Shown here: positions 26,792 to 36,388 of the stretch, piece after piece
Position numbering within the stretch: position 1 is the first letter of the stretch
Layout: the number at the start of each line of letters is the position of its first letter
Origin: Apostichopus parvimensis
Taxonomy: Eukaryota > Echinodermata > Holothuroidea > Aspidochirotida > Stichopodidae
Direction of reading: 5' to 3'
DNA length: 46,416 nt
Assembly (NCBI GenBank): GCA_000934455.1
Contig: KN886080.1
Span: forward strand, 19,204 to 65,619
Notes under the pieces: model-generated
What the model was told of the DNA's origin: nothing
The model's database searches: none
What the model saw: only the letters and a program-made list of their open reading frames with translations
Program-made: the position numbers and the translations under genes

Positions 26792-26961
26792 TTTGTTCAG
26801 CTGCCTGCCCTCATTCATGCCACACACAAAAGCCTGATACATGCTGCCATCCTGAGTGCCTAGGAGGGTGTAGTGGCAACTCTGCTACCCATTGTGTGGC
26901 TTGCAAGAACTTCATCTCCAATGGGACCTGCGTTGGGTCTTGTCCAAGTGGAACTGTTCAG
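26792..26961 (+). CDS. InR: Insulin/IGF receptor-like exon: furin-like cysteine-rich domain, first part
   Basis: Internal exon of an insulin/IGF-type receptor tyrosine kinase, a cell-surface receptor for insulin-like peptides. It begins after a pyrimidine tract and AG (26790-26791) with two bases that finish a split codon (phase 1). It then reads 56 full codons and ends in CAG before a GTAAAT donor (phase 0). Eleven cysteines include the CC pair followed by HPECLGGCS and then HCVACKNF, matching the human receptor pattern CCHSECLGNCS ... KCVACRNF. This places it in the furin-like cysteine-rich region between L1 and L2. One N-glycosylation sequon (NGT) sits before CVGSCPSG. From memory, the phase-1 start is close to the human exon 2/3 border. 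The preceding L1 exon is not in the window. An EGFR-family receptor is the main alternative, but the cysteine spacing favours the insulin receptor group. Confidence 0.9.
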
Positions 26962-27134
26962 GTAAATTGAAAACAAAGAGGCGAAGTGCCCGAAATTGCC
27001 AAACAATGGCTTTGGAAATTTGTTTTGAAATTAGTAAGAGATAAGAATATAAGCCTGGGTTCTACAAAGAATTTCAGACGAAATTATTCAGACTAAAATC
27101 CAATTCCCATTGTAATGCTTTCAAAAGCTCCAAT

Positions 27135-27218
27135 TTGGGTTTGGTCCAAGTGGAACTGCTGGAAAATTGCAAACAAAGATGGGCAAAAAATACTAAAAAT
27201 TGCAGCACTTTTTGGAAA
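27135..27218 (+). repeat. Diverged copy of the exon 26792-26961 3' end and adjoining intron
   Basis: TTGGGTTTGGTCCAAGTGGA at 27135 matches the exon's TTGGGTCTTGTCCAAGTGGA (26934-26953). The match continues past the original splice donor into intron sequence (AAACAAAG, AAATTGC, TTTGGAAA). The copy lost the CAG-GT donor. The copied block therefore spans an exon/intron border and arose from genomic DNA, not from mRNA. Confidence 0.8.
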
Positions 27219-27504
27219 AGGGAACAAAAGCCTTTTCTGCTAAGTATTCCCCTGATGTAGTTTTTCATTTGATGTCATTTGAGATCTACAGGAGATCAGA
27301 GTCTTGAAACTTGTAAACACAGTAGTTGAAATATAGGTCAGCTGTTGTGCAAGAATCTTTTTTGATCACGTGAATGTTCTCATATGAATTGTGGCGAGGA
27401 ATCTATAAGCCAATTAATTAGCTTTCTGGTTAAGGTTTTTTCGACTGAAATCCACCTACCCGTTATGTTGCTTTTTCGAACTTTCGTTTCCAGTCTAACC
27501 TGTT

Positions 27505-27562
27505 ATAGGTCTTGTCCAAGTGGAACTGTTAATAGGTCTTGTCCAAGTGGAACTGTTCAGTT
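27505..27562 (+). repeat. Two tandem 27-bp copies of the exon 26792-26961 3' end
   Basis: AGGTCTTGTCCAAGTGGAAC occurs at 27507 and again at 27534, each within a 27-base unit, and the second runs on as TGTTCAGTTAAATT. The original is TGTTCAGGTAAATT, so the donor GT has become TT. In one frame each unit repeats the peptide SCPSGTV found at the end of the true exon. Confidence 0.88.
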
Positions 27563-28128
27563 AAATTACAGATAGAAGGTAGACTGTTCCCTTCATTGGT
27601 TATTGCCAAAATATTTTCTGGTCGAAAAAGAGCTGTTTCTGCAAAGGTTTCTTTTTAAGACAATTTTGTTGCCCTCATATTTGATAAATGTATGGCTATT
27701 GTTTCTATGACAATCCCCATCACATGGTGGTAGAGTTCTACCTTTGTTATAGTCAAGTTTCAGCTGGAAATAAAACAGACAAAATTTGAAAATATATGGG
27801 TGCACCCTTTATGCGTGATAAATACGGAAAGGTTTTCGGGGCAGATTTTCTGTATCTGAACAGAACTGTTACTATTTCTACTTACTCAATGCTCATTTGA
27901 ACAATTGCAATAAATACACTCAGTAGGTTTTTGGTAAAATTTGCCCACCAAGGACAAATGTCTGCTTTAAAGAGATGGCGATTTTCGTGTTGCACGGTTG
28001 ATATGAAAACTTGAAAGAGATTCAACTTAAAGATATCCTTTGTCAGCGGCTCTGTTCGCATTGGGATTGATTTGTGCTCTTTGTGATCACAGTCATGAAT
28101 ACAAAAGAAAGTGAAATACAAGAGGACC

Positions 28129-28156
28129 GGGGGGGGGGGGAAAAACCCCTCCCCCC
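28129..28156. repeat. G12-A5-C4TC6 snap-back hairpin
   Basis: Twelve G, then five A, then CCCCTCCCCCC. The two arms are complementary with one mismatch and a five-base loop, so the single strand can fold into a very stable hairpin. Confidence 0.85.
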
Positions 28157-29971
28157 ACAAATAGCAAGGGTATTTGCGGTTTTCCGCGATCTAACCACCA
28201 GAGCATTCACATGGAACATTTGAAATGGTGGTCATGATCATTGGCATGTGATGAAACGTTTAGGCTCCAGTGAATCGTATTTCAAAATGTAATCAGGCAC
28301 TCAAGGAGGTCAGAAGGTCGAACAGGTTTTATCTTGATAGCGAGCTTGCAAGTTGCCATTGAGATATTGTCATGGCATAGCTAGGAACAGCTGTTTTGAA
28401 GCTGCCAGGGTAATGAGGTGAATACCACATCTTATGGTCTACGGAAGGCCAATTTCAATCATTTCAATCATTCAATGTTGATTTCAATCATTCAATCATT
28501 CAATCAAATTTCAAACAAATGAACACATTTTCCCTTGTTCTAAGATATGTTAGACATACTATTTACATTGCTGATGTCAATGATAAGGAATTCAGTACCA
28601 GGATGTCTATTTAAATAATTTAAAATTTAAAATATTAGTTTTTGAAATGAAGACAGTATGACATTATTATAAGTGTTTGGTCTACTCTTCCTGTCTCATA
28701 TATGTTAACCAAGAGACTCACCCGTTACCGAGGTAAATGCTCATTTTGTAGCCTGATATTCATAAATGAGGAAATATGATAGGATTCAGTTAGATTGGGT
28801 TCTCACGATGGACAGTCGCAAGACATTATGGGTGTTTATGGCAAGCAGTGCATATGTGGATTGAGTCTATAATGACAACTAGTGTGGCAGATTTCACTTT
28901 AGTTACTGAATGGTAAACGACTGTTTTCCAGAACCATTTACTGTTTTAACCGCGGTATCCAGCACGGTCTGTTAGCTGTGTGTATGCATGTGGGATTGGC
29001 AGGCCCTTACTACACCTTGTAAAAAGTAAATCATGAATTCATTAGTCTAATGTTATGCCCGCACAAATTCTCGATGTCTGGCCCCCTCAAAACTTGTCCA
29101 ACATTTTTAAAAACAAGTTTTTTCTTTTAAAGAAAATAGGTTCTGCCTGTCATCCAGCTTCCTTATAGATGCAGTAACCACCCTAAAAATAGATGTTTAG
29201 CCTTTGCCCCTGGATCCAGAATCAGGAACTTATATATTTACTACAATATTGATAACTTCGGCTTGGTACCAGCTCCTATTAGAGAAACCCAAGTTCAAAC
29301 AAAAAGTACATTCCAAGAAAAAGCTATCAGCTTTCTCGTGACTTGAACTAAATACTATTAAGCCTCGAAATTGCAACACTATATTACAGGTAGTCTTTAC
29401 TTATCCCTTCTTCTTAGTTTTCAAGCTCGTTGAGTTTTATTAATGTTTTTTTTCTCGCTTCCTACCCCTGACATTAAAGAAAGATATCAGTGTGGGGTAG
29501 AATTGTAATAAATTGAGAAATGAGCTGGAAATGCAGAAAAGGGAGAGAGAAATCAATACGTAGATGTTCATTTGAATGCTATCAAATGATTTGTATTAGA
29601 ATATGCAATGATATAGCCAACCGTGTCAAGGCTGTGACTCTCCGCGGCGCAGCAGGACGTTTTCTTAGACACTCGAAGATGTAGATCACAGTAAAGCAAC
29701 ACGCTCAAGTTATATAAATATATATTGATATATATTTATATGTAATATTATCAGGGTGTGTTTTTGAATTTATACAAGTAAATAATGTCCATAAGGGGAG
29801 TTGGTTTTGATGGGAATAAGTGGGAGCAGGTCAAATGCCTTTGTAAATTGTAATTACAATCTAAAATCAAAATCAAAATTAAAACCTTCAAGGGTGTTCA
29901 TACTTGATACATATACATGTACATCTAATCTTAGGGAGTACAAGAAGGGCGGCCAGTATAACCGGAGTAGA

Positions 29972-30343
29972 TTAAAGGGTGTGAAGACTCGCGCAAAAAG
30001 AAACATCTAATGCCGGTAATCTGACCTAGTTTCGAATGAGGTGTAACAGAAGTATTAGACACCACCATCGATCCCAGAAAAAACACACACACAGCTTGCT
30101 ACCTTCGGTAATTAGACACTAGTGTGCAGTCAGTACATACAGCTGCGGTCAATACCCACAGCACAGTGTACAAACGATACAGCGATGGACTTCTCAGGTC
30201 CAGCTAAAGATAACAAGGTATCACGTTTCATTACTGTCTGCATTTTTGTAGTGACACGAAAAACACTTCACTTGCATGCAACGGAAAGTTAACTTTTTTC
30301 AGATGGCCGCACACGGTTTGGGGTGAGTCTTCAATGCCCTTAA
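29972..30343 (+). mobile_element. piggyBac-like MITE, copy 2, with TTAA target duplication
   Basis: Second copy of the element at 10406-10775, again bounded by TTAA (29972-29975 and 30340-30343). The left end is AGGGTGTGAAGACTCGCGC and the inverted right end is GGGCATTGAAGACTCACCCC. It aligns end to end with copy 1, including the internal CACCACCATCGATCCCAG and TCCAGCTAAAGATAACAAGG stretches. Because both copies end exactly at TTAA, the borders are well defined. It lies in the intron between two receptor exons and has no coding capacity. Confidence 0.82.
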
Positions 30344-31210
30344 ATGCTCTCCACTTTCTCCATTAAATGCCCAAGTTTGCTCGTTTACATTTCTACAATT
30401 TTCCAACCCTGTTACACAAAAACGTCCTCCTCCCCAATTGATTAAACGTTACAAATATTTTATACATTTAAAAATATGTTATACATCTATACATGCAGTA
30501 CTTCATAGCACTGCAAGGTTCGTTGATGTTAAAATCCTATGACTTGAAACTGCCGGACGTTTTAGATCAAAAACTTTCCACACATCTGCCTGTGTCATAT
30601 CTGATCTGGTGTTTTTTTTGTCTCATTTTGTTAGTTCGTATACTGGTTTGGCGGTTAGAATCTTTAAAATCCTGCCTGCAGTCTGAATAATTAACATCAT
30701 TGTAGGAGCATTTTTATTGGCCATGAAAAACAACAGCTTTCTTTTTTTACTTCAGATGTATGATTTTCCTTTGTTTCATATATAATGATGGGACAAACCA
30801 GATGCCCGGGTATAAAACCCTTGAACATATCCCTTCAGTGCTTTTCGTAGAATTTAATTACGTTTTTTTTTCCCCCAGTAGGAACTGTTTTTTTTTTGTG
30901 TCGGAATGGTTTCATCTGTTGAAGATAATGGATACACTGTGCTTAAAGAAAAATAAAACAAAGTAACTGATCAATCAGCAGATTCTATGTAGGATGCTGT
31001 TTAATAATCTGAGCTTTCGTATATTGTTGAATTGCAAAAGAAAGGAACGGAAAAAATAAATGCTTTCCTCAGCTCTTTGGTATAGGTGCATTTATGTTAA
31101 AAATGTCTGGTTTGAAATTTAAGTTGATTATTGGAGAACTTGTATTGTTTATCTGCTTAAAATACCTTGAACACACAGTCAATAGGTAGAAACACTATCT
31201 TGAATTGACG

Positions 31211-31400
31211 TGACTCGCGTGACATGACTCGCGTGACATGCGTAAAGTGTGATTTTCCGCAAAATTTGAATATCTTCTGAAAAGGAAAACTCAGTAATCC
31301 TTTTGGTATCTATGTGAAGACATGATATTCATTATTTGGAGTAAAACTATTGTGCAGGCAAGGAAAAAAAAAAAACAATAAATTCTGTGACTCGCGTGAC
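31211..31400. repeat. CpG-containing motif TGACTCGCGTGACA, three copies
   Basis: Two directly adjacent copies of the 14-base word at 31211 and 31225, and a third (last base G after GAC: TGACTCGCGTGAC) at 31387. The motif stands out from an otherwise AT-rich, CpG-poor stretch. No function is recognised. Confidence 0.75.
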
Positions 31401-31770
31401 AGTAAATCGAGGGTGTTTTCAATTCATCATTGTTGTCTAATGCCTTGATGTCAAAAAAAATTGAAGCTATTAAGTGAGCACTATGCTATAGCAAATATAA
31501 TAAGTCCAAAAAACTGATGATACCTATGATTACTATGTACAAATCTGCACAAAATGAAATTTCACTGTATTTTTCATAATTTAGTTACTATGGGAACCAT
31601 TTGTTATTACCGACCCCATAATCATACAAATGATTTTTCGGGGCTGAAAAAAATATTTTTAGTAACTACAAGTATTCTATTTATTGGAAACTTATACAAT
31701 TTTATTGTACAATGATTTTAATTTTTTTTTGTATGATGTTGACCTTATCATGGAATTGACCAGATGGTCA

Positions 31771-32011
31771 CGTTGTGTCCTTGGGCAAGGCACTTTATCT
31801 CCATTGCCTCTATTCACTGTGGTGTATAAATTGGGGACCTGTGAGATAAATTGTCAGTTGGGCGCTGTTTAGCTGCTACCATGTGGAGGGATTGTCTCTA
31901 TGTTAGACAGGTTTTCCAGGTTGACAAGTGTTATATTGGTATGCACCTTGAGCACCATTTTTGGTGGATAAGTCTGGGCTTTATATATCCTCAATATTAT
32001 TATTATTATTG
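31771..32011 (+). mobile_element. LINE-tailed non-autonomous retroelement or LINE 3' end
   Basis: Contains GTTGTGTCCTTGGGCAAGGC followed by ACTTTATCTCC, a stretch common in animal LINE-tailed short elements. Near the 3' end it has CACCTTGAGCACC, GGCTTTATATATCC and an ATT microsatellite tail (about 31992-32011). This tail architecture parallels the LINE 3' end at 13010-13084 (GCGCCTTGAGCAG, GGCTCTATATAAG, ATT tail), suggesting mobilisation by related machinery. The 5' border is not certain and no target duplication was established. Confidence 0.55.
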
Positions 32012-32330
32012 TTCTTTTTTACCATTTCTGTAGCAAATCCAGCCCATATAAGATATATCTTTGAATATGCTATTATAAGTTGCAAACCCAGATTACCTTG
32101 CATCAAGCTGTTTTCCATGTTTTTTAATTTCTTTGAAACCCAATAAGGGGAATGAAAAAACCATTAATTAAACCAGTCAGGCGTAGTTATTCATTCATTA
32201 TGCTAGGTAACTTGGCTGTTGTTTTGCTAAAATTATGATTTTTCGCATGAACTTGTCTAACTTTTATCAGACCCTTTTTCGTTGGAGGTCACCTAAGTGT
32301 CCTAGAGTTTTTTTTGCCGGCACGAAGACT

Positions 32331-32347
32331 TGACCCCAAGTTGACCT
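32331..32347 (-). promoter_or_regulatory. DR5-type nuclear receptor half-site pair
   Basis: + strand TGACCC-CAAGT-TGACCT. On the minus strand AGGTCA and GGGTCA are separated by five bases, within the RGKTCA consensus for RAR/RXR elements. This is motif evidence only. Confidence 0.3.
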
Positions 32348-33015
32348 GGACAAAATTTACATGTGACATTGTAACATTAAAAATATGTCCACTTTCATGT
32401 ACATGTTTTTGTAGATGTTATGTGCGGCAAATTCATCCCGATATGCTACTAGAGAGTAACTTTTTATGACAACTTTGAGTGTAATTGTTTTTTAGTGACT
32501 TGTCTAATCATAAAGTACTAAAAGTAAGTGAAATTTCAACCGGAAAGGGAACCGGTATACCAAAGTACACTGGTAGGTCAACCGTACAATTTGCAGTACC
32601 AGTGTATTATATGTCAGGATAGACCACGTGTGCTTTCTCATGATGAACGAGAGGAGGATGCCTTCGTTCGAATCAGTGAAGAGATAAAACAGTTGTGAAG
32701 AAGAGAAAAATATGTGGATGAATAAATATAGTGAACAAATGAAATGTTGAAAGTGTGAATTGTCGTCGAAGTTCTAACTCAGTGTATAGATGATAAAGAC
32801 CAGCGTGATTACTTTCCACCAGGGTATTCAGTTCTAAACCACAATGCTCAAAAAGTTTCAATGGAGGGAAAAACTAGAAAGTCATAGTTTTATATGGAAA
32901 ATGTCAAGTATGAACACTTCAGTAAAATTTGCTGTATAGGCTGAGCCTGCTTGACAAGTATGGTTGCCACTGGTTCTGTTATGGTTTTGAGGGGGAGGGG
33001 ATAGGTTGGAGGTAA

Positions 33016-33034
33016 GGGTGGGGATAGGGGAGGG
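33016..33034 (+). other. G-quadruplex motif upstream of exon 33560
   Basis: GGG-T-GGGG-ATA-GGGG-A-GGG fits the G3+N1-7 rule with very short loops. It lies on the coding strand, so it would also be present in the pre-mRNA, about 525 bases before the exon. Confidence 0.7.
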
Positions 33035-33559
33035 TTTTTTACTCTTATCCTATTTGGAAGGTCATCCATGTTATTAACATGACGTCTATTAGATTAAGGA
33101 TTTGATACGTTATCATGACCTGGAACTAAGCTATGGTTTATCTTTGATGCAGTATTTTTGTCGTATTATCTCCATGTATGATGGAGTTTGATTGTCGTAC
33201 TTCTGCACATTCCTTACAACATGAAGATGAACATTAATGTTTACACCAGGAGAAAAAGAAACTTTGACAAGGCTTTCATTGTGAAAACACCCAGTTTTAA
33301 CAATTAGTTTTGGAATTCCGACTGATTGAATTTTGCCAGTAGTTGTTCAAACATCCTCAACCATCCTAGTTTCAGACTTGTCAAATCAAGACATTTTTTG
33401 AGCAGAATTAAGACATTTTGTGAGCGGAATGTCTTTCCAGTGGTAGATCACAACTGTTAAACTTTTAACAAATCTTGCCAGGAGCAAGATATTTCTGAAA
33501 AACTGGACTCAATATTTCGCTAGTAAATTTTGACTCAAGTTTTTATTTCCTACTTTCAG

Positions 33560-33710
33560 ATTATGAATCGCTACTGTATCTTACCAGACGAATGCCCGTC
33601 ACATTACAAGCTATTCCAAGGAGTTTGTAGCGAGGATTGTCCGACTGGATATACCAACCACACCACTGATGCGAGAAGCTGTGCCCCTTGCTTGGGGACT
33701 TGTCCTAAAA
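33560..33710 (+). CDS. InR: Insulin/IGF receptor-like exon: end of cysteine-rich domain
   Basis: Second receptor exon in the window, 50 codons plus one base, entered in phase 0 and left in phase 1. The acceptor follows TACTTTCAG and the donor is GTAAGC, both good matches to consensus. Joined to the preceding exon it reads CPSGTVQ-IMNRYCILPDEC, which lines up with the human CPPPYYHFQDWRCVNFSFC stretch, so the splice is well supported. The exon continues through GVCSEDCPTGYTNHTT to SCAPCLGTCPK, equivalent to human KCIPECPSGY ... LCTPCLGPCPK. Seven cysteines are present. The segment between DEC and GVC is short and lacks the extra cysteine pair of the human insulin receptor, which makes it more like IGF1R there. 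A sequon (NHT) sits near the position where the human receptors also carry one. The intron before it is about 6.6 kb. Confidence 0.9.
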
Positions 33711-33904
33711 GTAAGCCAGACTTTCTCAACAATCATACATGGGCAAAATTAATGGGGTAAACTTTATGAAAATTGGCTCAAGAGGCTGCTAATTCTTAAT
33801 TAGTCTCTTCCTTAATAAATAATTATGTAAAAAAACTACAGACAAACAACCAAATTATTGTAAGTGATCGCCATTCATTTCACTTGGTTGGGTGAGGGGA
33901 GTGT

Positions 33905-33927
33905 GGGGGTGGGGGAGGGGGAGGGGG
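33905..33927 (+). other. G5 x 4 G-quadruplex motif downstream of exon 33560
   Basis: Four G5 runs separated by single T, A and A bases, an unusually ideal quadruplex sequence, starting 195 bases after the exon's donor on the coding strand. Confidence 0.8.
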
Positions 33928-34977
33928 AGCTTTGTATCCTTATTGTGGGATCGGTTCGACTGGATGGGAAAGGGCTACAACTTGATTTACCCAATTATTG
34001 CATCAATGTTTTAGACTACCAATTTAGTGTGTGTTACTCATGTCTGTGTGTCAAACCGCAGTTGTAGGTTAAGTCCCATTTGTTTGATTAAAGCTTTGCA
34101 AGGCTATATACTTAGGAGGTCACCAATGTATGACACCTTTACTATGGGATGATATTGGTTCACTTAATATTACCAATGGTTAGATGTTAGATGTGTTTTA
34201 CATTCCACTTCATGTCATATTTTGTAACATTGTTTGTAGAAATTCCCGGTTCAGTAGATGAAGTATGTGATAATTTGCTAGAAATATATCTATGAGTGAA
34301 GTTTCCAGATGTAAAAAATACAGAGAGGCTACTGCTCCATTGCAGAGCAAGAACATATAACATTATAAGCCAATTCTTGTACGGTCTTTAATTTGAAAGT
34401 TTTAATGCACGTGAACAAACTTAAAAATCTTTATAAAGACTATCCAATATTTGAAACGGAAAGTGATCGTATCGGCAGTTTGGCTGCTCTGTTTGGCATA
34501 TGATAATCAGTAGGGCAGTTTTAAGATTATATTAGAACTATCCTTCTCCTCTGTCCTCGGGTTCCTTGCAATCCTTAGACAGCCGAGGACAAATGTCATG
34601 TCCATGGTACACAGTAGTGTCCTCTCAGAACATAAACATGGTGCAGATCCTGTGTCCCCCCCCCTTGCTACACAACTGATGCCAAATGGGTGCTCATTGT
34701 GTCTTATTCCAGATATAAATCCCACCTCTACCCTCACCCTCATCCACCCTGCACCCAGACCTCTAGGATATATTTTTTGATTCCTTGCGGAGAGCAAAAG
34801 GAATCATTGCAGTCATGAATGCGTGTGTTTGCGTTTGTGTGTGTGTGTATATTTTTGTGTGACGCTTTGGCTGTAAACACGATAACTCAATATGCTAATC
34901 TGAGATGAACTTCAAACTTTGTAAGAAGATGCATCAAATTGAGTTCTCAGTTTTTGTCTGGGATCAGAGGCCATACC

Positions 34978-34993
34978 AGGTCACCAGAGGTCA
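34978..34993 (+). promoter_or_regulatory. Perfect DR4 motif, first
   Basis: AGGTCA-CCAG-AGGTCA, the direct repeat with four-base spacing recognised by thyroid-receptor- and LXR-type nuclear receptors with RXR. Binding is inferred from the motif only. Confidence 0.4.
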
Positions 34994-35119
34994 AACTTTG
35001 AAAACCTTGTTACAAACACAATATCGCAAGAGGGGAGGGAAGACTGGATTAATCATATACTTAGCATGTGGATGTCCCATAATAATTCAGAAAACCCTAG
35101 TTGTTTATGATGAAGTCAA

Positions 35120-35135
35120 AGGTCAATTGAGGTCA
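35120..35135 (+). promoter_or_regulatory. Perfect DR4 motif, second
   Basis: AGGTCA-ATTG-AGGTCA, in the equivalent position of the next repeat unit, 142 bases after the first. Confidence 0.4.
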
Positions 35136-35267
35136 CCTGAAGTCATATTGTAAAAACCTTGTAAACTTGGTAGCTCAATATGAGGGAAACTGCAATGAAT
35201 CTTATTATATTTGGCATGTGGATGCCCCATAGTGAGTAAAAAAACCACTGTTCTTTGTGGAGGTAGA

Positions 35268-35283
35268 AGGTCATTTGAGGTCA
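35268..35283 (+). promoter_or_regulatory. Perfect DR4 motif, third
   Basis: AGGTCA-TTTG-AGGTCA, 148 bases after the second. The half-sites are intact although surrounding unit sequence has diverged. Confidence 0.4.
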
Positions 35284-35490
35284 CATGAGTTGCAAGCCTT
35301 GTAAACACAGGATATCAAGCAGGGAAACATGTCTGATTGAAGATATGATGCATGCAGAGACAATATTGTGACTTAATATTATAGACAAATATTAATAATT
35401 TTACCCTCAGAATGTTATTTGAGGCGAGGAATCACAAAGCCTACTAACTTTTTGGTTGATGTTGTTATTTGCTTTACTGTATAAGTGTCT

Positions 35491-35859
35491 TGTTGATATC
35501 CTGTTCTGAAATTCAATAGGCATGACATAAATGACTGAAAATTCATTTCAAGAGATTTTGCTGTTTGTTTAACAAAAATGACGAAATGCTCGCATCATTA
35601 TTTTGCCAATTACTACGAAGGAAATTGAAGAATGTCACACATTGATTGCGCCGATATTGGATCAATGATACAGCTATTATTTGGAATGGAATTGTTATGA
35701 TATTGCACAATATTATTATAAAAAAAAAAAACAGCATTTTTAGAAAATGAGTCGCCACTTAATTAGAAATGTTATTCAGTTTTTCAAAGAATGAATGAAT
35801 GGGTGGGTTAAATGGTTAAATATGCTAGACAGAATTTATATGTCACATATTATATTCAT
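35491..35859. repeat. Duplicated block, left copy, abutting the assembly gap
   Basis: Starts TGTTGATATCCTGTTCTGAA and ends at the first N. It matches 36015-36388 with only a few differences (for example GAAATGC versus GAAGTGC, and a local change near 35760). Confidence 0.9.
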
Positions 35860-36014
35860 NNNNNNNNNNNNNNNNNNNNNNNNNNNNNNNNNNNNNNNNN
35901 NNNNNNNNNNNNNNNNNNNNNNNNNNNNNNNNNNNNNNNNNNNNNNNNNNNNNNNNNNNNNNNNNNNNNNNNNNNNNNNNNNNNNNNNNNNNNNNNNNNN
36001 NNNNNNNNNNNNNN
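35860..36014. other. Assembly gap of 155 N
   Basis: Unresolved bases. Reading frames reported across it have no meaning. Confidence 1.
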
Positions 36015-36388
36015 TGTTGATATCCTGTTCTGAAATTCAATAGGCATGACATAAATGACTGAAAATTCATTTCAAGAGATTTTGCTGTTTGTTTAACAAA
36101 AATGACGAAGTGCTCGCATCATTATTTTGCCAATTACTACGAAGGAAATTGAAGAATGTCACACATTGATTGCGCCAATATTGGATCAATGATACAACTA
36201 TTCTTTGGAATGGAATTGTTATGATATTGCACAATATTATTATAAAAAAAAAAACAGCATTTTTAGAAAATGAGTCGCCACTTGAAATGTTACAGAAATG
36301 TTATTCAGTTTTTCAAAGAATGAATGAATGGGTGGGTTAAATGGTTAAATATGCTAGACAGAATTTATATGTCACATATTATATTCAT
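36015..36388. repeat. Duplicated block, right copy, beginning at the assembly gap
   Basis: Begins exactly after the gap with TGTTGATATCCTGTTCTGAA and is collinear with 35491-35859 at an offset of 524. It continues into unique AT-rich sequence after TATATTCAT, where the left copy stops at the gap. Confidence 0.9.

Larger units (their letters stand above)
26962..33559 (+). other. Intron between the two cysteine-rich exons
   Basis: Intron of 6,598 bases, phase 0, GTAAAT donor and TTTCAG acceptor. It holds copies of the preceding exon's 3' end (27135-27562), a G/C snap-back hairpin (28129-28156), a piggyBac-like MITE (29972-30343), a LINE-tailed repeat (31771-32011) and a G-quadruplex motif (33016-33034). 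The remaining stretches 27563-29971 and 30344-31770 are AT-rich, with no gene recognised. Confidence 0.85.
34780..35330. repeat. Diverged tandem repeat of about 145 bp whose units carry DR4 motifs
   Basis: Units repeat a TGTAAACACGATA-like start (about 34872, 35006, 35160, 35300), a GCATGTGGATGYCCCATA block (35069 and 35214 regions) and an AGGTCA direct repeat. Spacing between units is roughly 138-150 bases. The left edge begins with an imperfect inverted pair, GATTCCTTGC and GCAAAAGGAATC (34780-34804). Sequence divergence between units is substantial, so the array is old. Confidence 0.7.

Noticed and set aside
27384-27575. Frame with repeated SCPSGTV as an additional receptor exon
   Set aside because: The duplicated segment has lost its donor GT. 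Using the AG at 27492-27493 as acceptor gives a phase that does not fit the phase-0 end of the preceding exon.
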